A stretch of DNA of 64,000 nt from Pseudoalteromonas sp. T1lg48 (GCF_002964785.1 NZ_PQCC01000004.1:1-64000); one strand, 5' to 3'; positions 38,873 through 47,987 are shown, counted from the first letter of the stretch. The notes: generated from the sequence alone by a model not told the origin. Program-made: numbers and translations.

Positions 38873-38906
38873 CGCCCGTCCTACTCCCTTAGGGGTAGGA
38901 CGGGCG
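38873..38906 (-). terminator. Strong hairpin after the porin gene
   Basis: The arms CGCCCGTCCTAC and GTAGGACGGGCG enclose a 10-base partly paired loop. The hairpin lies 9 bases past the porin stop. The following minus-strand sequence is not U-rich, so it may end transcription weakly or protect the 3' end. Confidence 0.6.
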
Positions 38907-38915
38907 GTCTGGGGA

Positions 38916-40103
38916 TTAAAATTGAGCGTGAATCATCAACCACACTTTGGTGCGATCGCTCTGGTATCCATCTTCATCATAGGTGGCCAATTTACCTATC
39001 ACTTTAAAGGTCTTATCGAGCGCTTTAACCGCCGTCACATTCAATTCACTGCCATAGCTTTGGCTTGTTTCGCTGGCGCTATAATCATGATAACTGGCAC
39101 TAAGCTTGATGTTCGCGACTTTACCGGCAAGGGTCACATAGAGATCTTCCAAACCATCGGCGGGCGTCGTTAAAAACACATCGGCAAAACCATTAAATTT
39201 ATGCAGGGTTGCCAGAGGCGTTTGGAAAGCGAGCCCATTGTCACTGCTTAAACGCTCCCCACCGACAGTGAACTTAATGTTATCCAGCTGATAACTTGCA
39301 TCAGCGGCAATATAGTCATTACTGAAGTCATCAAGGTTGTCACTGCCATCACTTTGATAAGCATACGCAAGGTGAAGTGCGAATTGCTCGAATTGGCCGC
39401 TATAGTCAATGCCTAGGGTACGGCTGGCCATCTGTGACTTATCAAAGCCTAAGTCATAGTAAAAGCCCTGAACACTGTGCTGTTTATTAATCGCATAGTT
39501 AACATCTAAAAGGTGTAAATCGCCACCGAGGTCGGCCTTAGCGCCATCGGGACCAAAAATACGATTAACATTGTATATATAGGCATAACTGGTAGTCAGG
39601 TTATCGCTGGCTTGATAGCTCATACTCAAGGCGTCATAGGTCTGTTCATTTTGACGCCAGCCAACATTGCCAATGAATCGGCTGTTGCCACGGATAATAC
39701 GTTGACGACCTAATGTGCTCTTAAAGCCTCCGTGAGCAAAGGCAAGTTGTGCACGGTTGATTTCCGTTCCTTGGGGATCAGCGACAACAGGGTATTGCGA
39801 CTTCTGATTAAACGTACTGTTGTAATTATCATTTCCTAAGGCTGTCACATCATCCACTTCGAGCAGCAATTGAAACCCTTGCCAAACGCCAGATTGATAA
39901 CCCAACCGTGTTCTGAGTGTCGAGGCATTGGCCTGTTTATCTTTGCCGTCTTGATCAACGAACTCATAACGGTAACGCAAATCCAGGCTGCCCTGCCCTT
40001 CTTTGAGCGCTTGCACCATACCGCCGGCCTCATCTGCCATCGCCATCGGTGTTGTCAGTAACCCAAGTATACCTAAAGTCGTCCAGTAGCTTGCTTTCAT
40101 CAT
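38916..40103 (-). CDS. Outer membrane porin-like beta-barrel
   Basis: This 395-residue protein has a signal peptide ending in AMA and a regular alternation of beta strands finishing with a C-terminal Phe (WLMIHAQF). The pattern (GQGSLDLRYRYEFVDQD, LRTRLGYQSG, GRQRIIRGNSRFIGNVGWRQNEQT) resembles the alginate-export/AlgE-like porin family found in many Alteromonadales. It sits between the moa operon and moeB, with a perfect FNR box upstream. A role as a channel for nitrate/nitrite or molybdate under anaerobiosis is inferred, not shown. AGGGGA precedes the start. Confidence 0.75.
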   Translation of the reverse strand: MMKASYWTTLGILGLLTTPMAMADEAGGMVQALKEGQGSLDLRYRYEFVDQDGKDKQANASTLRTRLGYQSGVWQGFQLLLEVDDVTALGNDNYNSTFNQKSQYPVVADPQGTEINRAQLAFAHGGFKSTLGRQRIIRGNSRFIGNVGWRQNEQTYDALSMSYQASDNLTTSYAYIYNVNRIFGPDGAKADLGGDLHLLDVNYAINKQHSVQGFYYDLGFDKSQMASRTLGIDYSGQFEQFALHLAYAYQSDGSDNLDDFSNDYIAADASYQLDNIKFTVGGERLSSDNGLAFQTPLATLHKFNGFADVFLTTPADGLEDLYVTLAGKVANIKLSASYHDYSASETSQSYGSELNVTAVKALDKTFKVIGKLATYDEDGYQSDRTKVWLMIHAQF

Positions 40104-40157
40104 TAGTTCCCCTGTTTTGGTTCTGACAGAACCTTACGCTCATACAACGAAGCTAAC

Positions 40158-40171
40158 TTGATCAATATCAA
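40158..40171. promoter_or_regulatory. Perfect FNR box between porin and moeB
   Basis: TTGATCAATATCAA matches TTGAT-N4-ATCAA exactly. Its centre is 61 bases from the porin start and 120 bases from the moeB start. It could activate either promoter, and the porin distance fits a class II site better. Confidence 0.8.
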
Positions 40172-40284
40172 TATTTTCAGGCACATACCGACTCTGCTTT
40201 ACGGCTACTCACTGCGAGGTATTGCCCCGCTACCTCGTACATAATATAAAGAAGCGAATGTTAAGAGGTACCGGGTTAACCAAG

Positions 40285-41034
40285 ATGCAAGAACTCAACG
40301 ATGCACAGGCATTACGTTACTGTCGCCATATTTTGTTGCCGCAGGTCGACTATGAGGGACAAGAAAAACTGCTCGCCAGTAAGGTGTTAGTCATTGGTTT
40401 AGGAGGGCTTGGCAGCGCCTGTGTTCCCTATCTTGCGAGCGCCGGTATTGGCACTCTGACGTTAGTCGATTTCGATACCATCGAAGTCACCAATCTGCAG
40501 CGACAAGTGATTTACGCCGAAAATGAAGTAGGTCAGAGCAAGGCGCACTGTGCGGCCCGCTTTGTCGCCCAGCAAAACAGTGCCTGTCACGTCGATGTAA
40601 TAGCAGAGAAGTTAACCGAAGAACAACTTACACACTGTATTGCCGAACATGATTTGGTACTAGATTGCACCGATAACCTAGCCACTCGCCAAGCCATTAA
40701 TCACGCATGCTATAAAAGCAGAACCCCCCTTGTATCGGGCGCGGCTATCCGCTTCGAAGGTCAAGTGACGAGCTTTACCTATGCCCCCGGCACCCCTTGC
40801 TATCAATGTTTTAGCGACAGGTTCAGCGAACAAAACCTGAGCTGTGTTGAATCGGGTGTGATCGCCCCCTTAGTAGGGATTATCGGCTCCTACCAGGCAC
40901 TCGAAGCAATCAAAATTCTCATCGGCATAGGTCGACCTTACGTCGGTCGCTTATTGATGTTTGATGGTCTAAGCGGCGACTGTCGTGAGTTTTCATACCC
41001 AGCTCAACAACAATGCCCAGTGTGCAACGGATAA
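40285..41034 (+). CDS. moeB: Molybdopterin-synthase adenylyltransferase
   Basis: This 249-residue E1-like enzyme activates the MoaD C-terminus. The nucleotide loop is VLVIGLGGLGSACVPYLASAGIG, with VDFDTIEVTNLQRQ, VLDCTDNLATRQ, and the zinc Cys pairs CYQC and CPVC at the end. Homology to E. coli MoeB starts at the ATG at 40285 (MQELNDAQALRYCRHI). Upstream in-frame starts at 40258 and 40222 add unmatched residues. It is separate from the moa operon and divergent from the porin gene. Confidence 0.92.
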   Translation: MQELNDAQALRYCRHILLPQVDYEGQEKLLASKVLVIGLGGLGSACVPYLASAGIGTLTLVDFDTIEVTNLQRQVIYAENEVGQSKAHCAARFVAQQNSACHVDVIAEKLTEEQLTHCIAEHDLVLDCTDNLATRQAINHACYKSRTPLVSGAAIRFEGQVTSFTYAPGTPCYQCFSDRFSEQNLSCVESGVIAPLVGIIGSYQALEAIKILIGIGRPYVGRLLMFDGLSGDCREFSYPAQQQCPVCNG

Positions 41035-41056
41035 CCCCTTACTAACAAGGGGTTAT
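41031..41056. terminator. Bidirectional terminator moeB/narK
   Basis: The arms ATAACCCCTT and AAGGGGTTAT with loop ACTAAC overlap the moeB stop and sit 10 bases past the end of the convergent transporter gene. Confidence 0.75.
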
Positions 41057-41066
41057 CAAATGCCGG

Positions 41067-42314
41067 CTACCTTAAAAAGTTGTCCTGTACGGCTTGCTTA
41101 TAGGCTTGCGCCTTGAGCTCTCCCGCTTGCGCTAAATACATGGCGACCATGCAAGCCGCGAGCACGCCGTAGAGCAACATAAAGCTGGCACTGTAGATTC
41201 CAACCAGGTCTTCGACAATGCCGAATAGGATGAGTAAGCTTGACCCCCCCAAGGCACCAATAGCAGCAACGAAACCACTGGCACTGGGAAGCTGACGGGG
41301 ATAATGCTGGCGAATATCTTTAAAGATGGCGGTGCGGCCAAAACCTTGCGCTATACCCATGATAAATACCAAGGCAATAAAGAAGATAAATGGCAGCTCG
41401 ATATGAAAACTCACTTCTTTATCGATACCATGAATAGTCATTGAAGTTGGTGGGTAGCTAAGGAAGAAAAGACAAACTAAGCATACCCAAAACACGCCCC
41501 AATTGACCGCCTTGGCTCCGTACAAGTCGGCAAACCAGCCGCCCAATGCTCGCATCATTGAAGAGCTCAAAATAAACAAGGCGGTGATCAACATCGCCGT
41601 ATTGTCGCTGTGCCCGTAGGCATTCATCAAATACTGAGGCAGCCAGTTTATCAGCGCCAGATAACTGCCAAACACAAAGTAGTAATACAGGCCGTGCAGC
41701 CAAAGACGTCGCTCCCGCCAAGGTTTTAATGGTGCCATAGCGGGCAGCTTCATTGCCTCTGGCAACTTAGGTGCTGCAAATTTAAAGAGCACCATAACAA
41801 CCAACATGATAACCAGCATCAGCCAACCTAGATACTGGCCATGACTCCAATCATAAAGCCAGGGAAAAAGTAACAAGGGAACGGCCGCCCCCGCGTTGCC
41901 AGCACCAAACACGCCCATCGCGGTACCTTGTTTTGCACTGTCATACCACGGAGACACATAACTGAGACCTATGGTAAAGGAGCAACCTGCGAGGCCAAGC
42001 CATAAACCCACGGCGAGATAACCGCCATAACTGCTCACCATATCGAGTGCAATAAGCGCCGGTAGCAGTAGCGCCATTTGCACTAACCACAGGCGCCGGG
42101 CACTGAACCGTTCAAGCAAGTAACCTACGGGCCAACGCAATACGGAGCCACTTATCAATGGCGCCGCAAGTAACAGACCAAACTCGGTTGCACTCAACGC
42201 TAACGCTTGGCGCAGTTCGTTTCCCAATGCAGCAAACACCACCCACACGGCAAAGTTACAAGCAAAGACCAATGTCGCTATGCTCAGAGCACGATTCGCT
42301 TGATACAAGCTCAT
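41067..42314 (-). CDS. narK: Nitrate/nitrite MFS transporter
   Basis: This 415-residue, 12-TM transporter belongs to the nitrate/nitrite porter family. Marks include SATEFGLLLAAPLISGSVLRWPVGYL (TM2, with the substrate Arg) and the glycine-rich GVFGAGNAGAAVPLLLFPWLY near TM5. FGRTAIFKDIRQHYP and GFVAAIGALGGSSLLILFG contain the second porter motif. It resembles the NarK1-like group. It is divergent from a second transporter gene, with FNR and NarL-like sites between them. An A/G-rich ribosome-binding site precedes the ATG. Confidence 0.88.
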   Translation of the reverse strand: MSLYQANRALSIATLVFACNFAVWVVFAALGNELRQALALSATEFGLLLAAPLISGSVLRWPVGYLLERFSARRLWLVQMALLLPALIALDMVSSYGGYLAVGLWLGLAGCSFTIGLSYVSPWYDSAKQGTAMGVFGAGNAGAAVPLLLFPWLYDWSHGQYLGWLMLVIMLVVMVLFKFAAPKLPEAMKLPAMAPLKPWRERRLWLHGLYYYFVFGSYLALINWLPQYLMNAYGHSDNTAMLITALFILSSSMMRALGGWFADLYGAKAVNWGVFWVCLVCLFFLSYPPTSMTIHGIDKEVSFHIELPFIFFIALVFIMGIAQGFGRTAIFKDIRQHYPRQLPSASGFVAAIGALGGSSLLILFGIVEDLVGIYSASFMLLYGVLAACMVAMYLAQAGELKAQAYKQAVQDNFLR

Positions 42315-42463
42315 AGTTTCTCCTGGTTAGTGTTTGCAGCTGATATTGCCTATTTGAGCAAGGCAGCTCGGTTTTGTCTTTACCCCCAAATAGCTGCCGC
42401 GGCAAACAAAACACCGTGAAATAAAAATAACCTTATTTTTCATAACACTAAACAAAAACGAAC

Positions 42464-42479
42464 TACCTAATTGTAGGTA
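42464..42479. promoter_or_regulatory. Candidate NarL/NarP 7-2-7 site
   Basis: TACCTAATTGTAGGTA is an inverted pair of heptamers with a 2-base gap, as used by NarL/NarP (TACYNMT half-sites), each half with one deviation. It lies in the divergent promoter region of the two nitrate transporter genes and resembles the dyad at 61745. Confidence 0.55.
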
Positions 42480-42516
42480 TCTATATGTTTTATAAGAAGT
42501 TTATAAACTCTCCATC

Positions 42517-42530
42517 TTGACCTACATCAA
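42517..42530. promoter_or_regulatory. FNR-like box between nitrate transporters
   Basis: TTGACCTACATCAA matches TTGAT-N4-ATCAA at nine of ten conserved bases. The centre is 67 bases before the start of the plus-strand transporter. Confidence 0.65.
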
Positions 42531-42590
42531 ATAACTAAAGCCCGTAACGGTCACACTTGATGTCAGTTAAATACCGTTTAGAGGTAAATT

Positions 42591-44060
42591 ATGAGTACCG
42601 GAATAAACTTACTTAATTTTAGCGACCCTAAAATAAAAACATTACATATAACTTGGTTTGCATTCTTTTTGACCTTTGCGCTGTGGTTTTCCCATGCCCC
42701 GCTGCTGGTTTCTATTAAAGAAGCATTGGACTTAAGTTCGGCGCAAATTAAAGCCTTATTAATTCTCAATGTGGCCCTGACCATTCCCGCACGGATTGTC
42801 ATCGGGATATTAGTCGATAAGTATGGACCACGAAAAACCTTCTCTAGTTTATTGCTCATTTCCTCGTTCATTAGCTTTGGCTTTGCCTTTGCGGATAACT
42901 TCGAACAACTGGCTCTGTTTCGCTTCCTGCTAGGCTTTGTCGGCGCAGGCTTTGTTATTGGCATTCGTATGGTCGGTGAATGGTTCCCAGCAAAGCAAGT
43001 GGGTGTCGCCGAAGGCATCTACGGCGGCTGGGGTAACTTTGGCTCCGCCGCTGCCGCAATGACGCTGCCCACACTCGCACTGCTTTACGGTGGTGATAAC
43101 GGCTGGCGTTATGCATTAGCAAGCATAGGCACTATTGCGGGTCTGTATGGGGTGTTTTATTTCTTTGTTGCTCAGAACACTCCTAAAGGCTCCACTTATT
43201 TTAAACCAAAAAAAGCGGGCGGCTTAGAAGTCACAAGCTGGAAAGATTTCTACTTTTATATTTTGATGAACGTGCCCATGTACATTGCGCTTGCCGTACT
43301 AAGCTGGAAGCTCTCACCTGCGGGTGTGAAGTTGTTATCAAGCGAAACAATGTACATGTTGTGGGCGGTGTTAGCCGTGCTATTTTTCATTCAATTTAGA
43401 GCGATTTGGCAGGTCAACAAGGAACACCTCCAAGCCGGCGTTCCAGAACTTGAAAAGTACAGCTTCAAGCAGGTCGCTATATTAGATGTCTCTTACTTTA
43501 TTACCTTTGGTTCAGAGTTGGCAGTGGTATCAATGTTGCCGCTATTCTTTATCGAGACCTTCGAGGGCCTTGATCCGGTGAAAGCGGGCCTGCTTGCCTC
43601 TGGTTTTGCATTTATGAACTTAGTATCACGCCCGACCGGAGGTTGGTTCTCAGACAAGCTAGGTCGCCGTAAGAGCTTAATGTTCCTGATCGCAGGGTTA
43701 GCGCTGGGTTACTACATTCTCAGTACCGTTGATAGTTCTTGGGCCATTCCACTAGCGGTGCTCGCAACCATGGCCTGTTCGTTCTTCGTTCAAGCCGGTG
43801 AGGGTGCGGTATTTGCTATTGTGCCCTTGATTAAACGCCGGATGACCGGACAAATTGCTGGAATGGCAGGGGCTTATGGTAATGTTGGAGGGGTCACCTA
43901 CCTGACCATTTTGTCTTTTGTTGACTACAGCACCTTCTTCTTGGTCATTGCGGCATCGGCAGTGTTTGGCTTCTTTATCGCGATGATGTTAGATGAACCT
44001 AAGGGACAAATGGCAGAAACCATGCCTGATGGAACTGTTCACCTGATCAATGTTGAATAG
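42591..44060 (+). CDS. NarK2/NasA-type nitrate/nitrite transporter
   Basis: This 489-residue MFS nitrate/nitrite porter has the signatures [26 protein letters not shown] and [19 protein letters not shown], an [16 protein letters not shown] loop and a long central hydrophilic stretch. The C-terminal tail, [17 protein letters not shown], is typical of NasA/NrtP-like members. The ATG at 42591 follows GAGG. The PP2C/kinase gene follows 50 bases later and is probably co-transcribed, as often seen next to assimilatory nitrate transporters. Confidence 0.9.
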   Translation: MSTGINLLNFSDPKIKTLHITWFAFFLTFALWFSHAPLLVSIKEALDLSSAQIKALLILNVALTIPARIVIGILVDKYGPRKTFSSLLLISSFISFGFAFADNFEQLALFRFLLGFVGAGFVIGIRMVGEWFPAKQVGVAEGIYGGWGNFGSAAAAMTLPTLALLYGGDNGWRYALASIGTIAGLYGVFYFFVAQNTPKGSTYFKPKKAGGLEVTSWKDFYFYILMNVPMYIALAVLSWKLSPAGVKLLSSETMYMLWAVLAVLFFIQFRAIWQVNKEHLQAGVPELEKYSFKQVAILDVSYFITFGSELAVVSMLPLFFIETFEGLDPVKAGLLASGFAFMNLVSRPTGGWFSDKLGRRKSLMFLIAGLALGYYILSTVDSSWAIPLAVLATMACSFFVQAGEGAVFAIVPLIKRRMTGQIAGMAGAYGNVGGVTYLTILSFVDYSTFFLVIAASAVFGFFIAMMLDEPKGQMAETMPDGTVHLINVE

Positions 44061-44110
44061 GCTCCTATAAAGTCGACAATTTAACACAATGAAGGCATGA
44101 GAAAGGCACA

Positions 44111-45826
44111 ATGTCACTAACACAACTACAGGTCACCATCAGCCAACATACTGAGCAAGGCGTTAAGGCTCTTAACGAAGATGCCATTGCTGCCTATGTT
44201 CCAGATGGCCATACCCTGACTCACAAGGGCGTCATTGCCTGTGTAGCTGACGGCGTCAGTAGTGCCGAGGCCGGCAAGGAAGCCAGCCATTATGCTTGTA
44301 AGCACTTTATTGAAGAATATTCCCAAACCCCCGAGACCTGGTCAGTGGCACACAGTGTGCAAAAAGTACTGACCACGATTAACCTTCAGCTTTTTAAAAA
44401 AAGCCACGCGTATCATACCGAGCTGAAAGGCTTCTTGACGACCTTCAGTGGTATCGTCATTAAGTCGCACACGCTGCACCTCTTTCATGTTGGAGACTCG
44501 CGTGTTTATCTTCTGCGCGATAAACACTTGCAGCAACTGAGCCGCGATCACATCGCCCAAACGGGCGATAAAGCAACCTTAGCACGTGCCGTGGGTATGG
44601 ATAACAACCTGCATATCGACTTTACGACACACACACTGAAGCAAGGCGACATCTTGTTGTTAACCTCGGATGGGGTCCATGATTTTGTGCCAGAACCCAT
44701 GCTGATACACGAACTCAGCAAAGTAACCTTTGATGACGCTGCGCAACGCCTGGTTACCTTAGCCAAAGAACATAACAGTGATGATAACCTCAGTGCGGTT
44801 GCGGTCCGTATCGATTTACTGCCGGATAAAAGCCTCAATGATTACAATCAAGAGCTCACGCAACTGCCCTTCCCACCTGAGCTAGAAGTGGGCATGAAGC
44901 TGGATGGCTATCGCATCGATAAAGAATTGTTCGCGTCAAGTCGCAGCCAGATATATTTGGTCAGTGACGAGCAAAGCCAGCGCCGCTATGTAATGAAAAC
45001 CCCCTCGGTAAATTACTGTGACGACAGCAACTATATAGAGCGTTTTATTCAAGAAGAGTGGATTGGCAAGCGCATTGATAGTCCACACGTGGTTAAAGTG
45101 ATCTGCCAGCCACGCCCTCGCACCTGCTTGTATTATCTCATGGAATACATCGATGGCTGCTCACTTGACCAATGGCTGGCGCAAACCAAGCCCACCCCAA
45201 AGCAAATTATGGCGGTGATCAGCCAAATCGCCGAAGGACTCAAGGCGTTTCATGGTAAAGAAACCATTCACCAGGACTTAAAACCCGGGAATATCATGGT
45301 TAGCCATGACGGCAGCGCCAAGATCGTTGATTTTGGCTCTGTTTTCATCGCCGGTATTGCTGAAATAGCCACCCCCCTGCAACATCATGGGGTACTGGGC
45401 ACAGCCAGTTACTCGGATCCGCAGTATCTTTTTGGTAAAAATTCAACCATCCAGGGAGATATCTATGCGCTAGCTACCATAGTCTATGAAGCCTTCACCG
45501 GTAAACTCCCCTATGGCAGCCGCATAGAACAATGTAACTCGCGCTTTGAGTTTGATCGCCTCCATTATATTCCCGCCAACCGCTATAATCCCGTGATTCC
45601 ATTTTGGTTCGACAAGGCGCTAGAGAAAGGCGTAAAAATCAACCTTGAAGAGCGCTATCAACGTCTTGATGATTTAATGGCGGATTTGCTTGAGCCTAAC
45701 CCAGCCTTTTTTGACGAGCATCCGAAAATAAATGAAAGCCAAAGCAAACTGCGTTTTTGGCAGCTTGTCTCTGGCTTTTGGTTACTGGTAAGCCTTATCT
45801 TGGTCGCCCTGTTTAGCCTAGCTTGA
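44111..45826 (+). CDS. Fused PP2C phosphatase and Ser/Thr kinase
   Basis: This 571-residue signalling protein carries opposing activities. Residues 1-240 are a PP2C domain (NEDAIAAY, VADGVSSAEAG, HVGDSRVYLLRD, TSDGVHDFV, DDNLSAVAV supply the metal-binding Asp residues). Residues 265-540 are a Hanks-type kinase (YVMKTPS with the ATP lysine, catalytic loop HQDLKPGNIM with Gln in place of the usual Arg, IVDFGSV, and the GTASYSDPQ activation segment). A single C-terminal membrane helix (residues 549-571) anchors it to the membrane with both domains inside. Linked to a nitrate transporter, it may tune transport or nitrate metabolism. It overlaps the end of convergent ubiV by 9 bases. Confidence 0.9.
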   Translation: MSLTQLQVTISQHTEQGVKALNEDAIAAYVPDGHTLTHKGVIACVADGVSSAEAGKEASHYACKHFIEEYSQTPETWSVAHSVQKVLTTINLQLFKKSHAYHTELKGFLTTFSGIVIKSHTLHLFHVGDSRVYLLRDKHLQQLSRDHIAQTGDKATLARAVGMDNNLHIDFTTHTLKQGDILLLTSDGVHDFVPEPMLIHELSKVTFDDAAQRLVTLAKEHNSDDNLSAVAVRIDLLPDKSLNDYNQELTQLPFPPELEVGMKLDGYRIDKELFASSRSQIYLVSDEQSQRRYVMKTPSVNYCDDSNYIERFIQEEWIGKRIDSPHVVKVICQPRPRTCLYYLMEYIDGCSLDQWLAQTKPTPKQIMAVISQIAEGLKAFHGKETIHQDLKPGNIMVSHDGSAKIVDFGSVFIAGIAEIATPLQHHGVLGTASYSDPQYLFGKNSTIQGDIYALATIVYEAFTGKLPYGSRIEQCNSRFEFDRLHYIPANRYNPVIPFWFDKALEKGVKINLEERYQRLDDLMADLLEPNPAFFDEHPKINESQSKLRFWQLVSGFWLLVSLILVALFSLA

Positions 45827-46696
45827 TATATCCATACCGGCGATTTTAAACCAATAGCCATTGCATTCTTTGTCGGTATTAAGCGCCATCGGATAAGTAC
45901 CATCCTCATTAGTTCGGAACCTATCTAGCATCACCAAAGTCTGCTCGGACTCGGGGCTTAAGCGCACAATATCAACCAGCCCCCCCATAGTTACCTGCTC
46001 GTTTATCAGGTTATATTTAAGTCCGGACTGAGTCTGTAAGCCGTTAAGAACAAAGATTTCTTTATTATCCTGAGTATTAACCACCCGGCCGTTAGGGTAT
46101 TCAATACAACACAGATTACATTGATCCTTATGGCGATTCTCAGAACGCGCGGTAAAACAACGTGAGCTGTAAGCCAACGGCAAGTGGCCATAGGCGAAAA
46201 CCTCCACCTCCAGTTGCCCATTGATATCACTTAACAGGGGTGAGGTGCGTATTTCTTTCAACCATGTACGTGACATTTCCACGGGCATCACCCAACGCCG
46301 CATGCCTTTTTTAAATAACAGTCTGACGGTCTCAGCGTTATAGCAGTTGATTGCCGGACCAATCACAAAGGGAACCCGGTTTTGCTCCAGTTGATTGACC
46401 GCTGCGAGATCATTGGCCTCAACCGTAAAGCCTGATTCATCGCAGTACCGCCTTAACATAAAGAGATCTGACGGTGTCTCCAGCAAAGCCAGTGACGACA
46501 AACAGACTTCTTTTCCCGCAGCCTTGAGGTTATTGGCAATGCGTAACCAATCCCGGAGTTTCATTTCACGGCGTTTTGAACACACGGTTTCACCAAGGTA
46601 AATGATGTCAGCGCTGCTTTCAGCTGCTTGCTCGTAGAAAGCTTCTACTTTTTCCTTAGGCCAGTAGTAAAGGAGAGGACCAAGTGCATATTTCAT
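45818..46696 (-). CDS. ubiV: Oxygen-independent ubiquinone hydroxylation protein UbiV
   Basis: This 292-residue U32-peptidase-like protein works with UbiU to hydroxylate the ubiquinone ring without O2, using prephenate in E. coli. Four Cys ligands for a 4Fe-4S cluster are visible: one in GETVCSKRREM (about 40) and three in SSRCFTARSENRHKDQCNLCC. MKYALGPLLYYWP opens the family. The ATG at 46696 with AGGAG 9 bases before is chosen. The gene lies 11 bases after ubiU. It supplies quinone for nitrate respiration. Confidence 0.93.
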   Translation of the reverse strand: MKYALGPLLYYWPKEKVEAFYEQAAESSADIIYLGETVCSKRREMKLRDWLRIANNLKAAGKEVCLSSLALLETPSDLFMLRRYCDESGFTVEANDLAAVNQLEQNRVPFVIGPAINCYNAETVRLLFKKGMRRWVMPVEMSRTWLKEIRTSPLLSDINGQLEVEVFAYGHLPLAYSSRCFTARSENRHKDQCNLCCIEYPNGRVVNTQDNKEIFVLNGLQTQSGLKYNLINEQVTMGGLVDIVRLSPESEQTLVMLDRFRTNEDGTYPMALNTDKECNGYWFKIAGMDISS

Positions 46697-46707
46697 CTGT
46701 GTGGCTC

Positions 46708-47703
46708 CTATTTCCATTTTTTATGATATGCACCCAAGGTTGTTTGGCTGCCTTCAGAGTATTTTTGCAAACACCGTTGTGCTTGCTCGCTGGGTGAAAA
46801 ATGTTTTGCATCGCTACGGCAAGCATCAATAGCTTGACGCCAGGTTCTGGTTACATCTGCGACATAGGTTGGACTGCGTTGACGACCCTCTATTTTGATG
46901 GCACTAATCCCTAACGCCATAAGCTCGGGCAGCAATTCCATACTGTTCAAACTCGTGGGTTCTTCGAGCACATGATATTGATTACCAGCAACAGCAAAGC
47001 GACCTTTACAAAGGGTTGGATACCCCGCCTTCTCCTGTGGCGAAAAACGGTCAATAACAATGTCGTTCAAGCGGGTTTCCAGAACGGATTCACTGTCCCT
47101 GTATTCAACGAAGCGTGCCGGAGAACAGGCACCCGCGGTATTAGGGGACTCGCCGGTCAGGTAGGATGATAGATAACAGCGCCCTTCGGCCATAATACAG
47201 AGGCTACCGTAGGCAAAAACTTCCAGCTCGACGGGACAGTGCCGCGATAGCTGTCTAATTTGGTGAATGGACAACACCCGGGGCAACACCACTCGCGACA
47301 CATTAAAACTATCTTTAAGTAATGCTATCGCCCCCAGGTTGGTCGCCGAAACCTGCACAGAGGCATGCAGTTCCACTTCCGGGTAACGAGTGGAGCAGTA
47401 TTCCAACATGGCCAAGTCGGCCACGATGAGCACATCGGCACCGAGCTCTACGGCGCGATCAATCGCGGCTTGCCATAACCGTGTTTTATCAGGATGAGCG
47501 AACGTATTAATCGCAATGTGTAATCGTCGTTGATGACGACGAATATATTCAACCCCCATCTCTAATTGCTTGGGCGAAAAATTAAGGCCCGCAAAATGGC
47601 GTGCGTTGGTTTGATCTTTGAAACCAATATAAACCGCATCGGCGCCATTATCGACCGCCGCTTGCAATGATTTATAGCTGCCGGCAGGACACAATAATTC
47701 CAT
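46708..47703 (-). CDS. ubiU: Oxygen-independent ubiquinone hydroxylation protein UbiU
   Basis: This 331-residue partner of UbiV has the U32 fold and its own 4Fe-4S site. MELLCPAGSYKSLQAAVDNGADAVYIG is the N-terminal hallmark. Cys ligands lie in LCIMAEGRCYLSSYL and NTAGACSPARF plus a further Cys in PTLCKGRF. It is the first gene of the ubiUV operon, with an FNR-like box at 47768 upstream. It acts only in anaerobic ubiquinone synthesis. Confidence 0.93.
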   Translation of the reverse strand: MELLCPAGSYKSLQAAVDNGADAVYIGFKDQTNARHFAGLNFSPKQLEMGVEYIRRHQRRLHIAINTFAHPDKTRLWQAAIDRAVELGADVLIVADLAMLEYCSTRYPEVELHASVQVSATNLGAIALLKDSFNVSRVVLPRVLSIHQIRQLSRHCPVELEVFAYGSLCIMAEGRCYLSSYLTGESPNTAGACSPARFVEYRDSESVLETRLNDIVIDRFSPQEKAGYPTLCKGRFAVAGNQYHVLEEPTSLNSMELLPELMALGISAIKIEGRQRSPTYVADVTRTWRQAIDACRSDAKHFSPSEQAQRCLQKYSEGSQTTLGAYHKKWK

Positions 47704-47767
47704 GTCTTAACTCCGTGCTTATCAACATAAAGTAACGCCCAGAATAAAGGCCTGACCCTGTCAAAGC

Positions 47768-47781
47768 TTGATCTAGATTAA
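47768..47781. promoter_or_regulatory. FNR-like box for ubiUV
   Basis: TTGATCTAGATTAA matches the FNR consensus at nine of ten bases. Its centre is 71 bases upstream of ubiU. In E. coli ubiUV is activated by FNR, which supports function. Confidence 0.7.
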
Positions 47782-47973
47782 GCTTGCGCGGTCTCTACCT
47801 ATTCATCGCCAATGCCCATGTTTAGCTTACCCATTGTGTATTAGCTATAGGCGCACTCCCTTATCATGCAGCACACCTAGATGGTCCTGCATCCCCTTTA
47901 ATGCCACTTTTTACGCCCCGGATCCCAACCCATAACGGCAAACCTAATTATCAACCAAGAAACTGCCCTTATG

Positions 47974-47987
47974 TTGATTTGGATTAA
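47974..47987. promoter_or_regulatory. FNR-like box for ubiT
   Basis: TTGATTTGGATTAA matches FNR at nine of ten bases, with the same ATTAA half as the ubiUV box. The centre is 62 bases upstream of ubiT. The rest of the 340-base divergent region (47704-48042) shows no gene. Confidence 0.7.
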
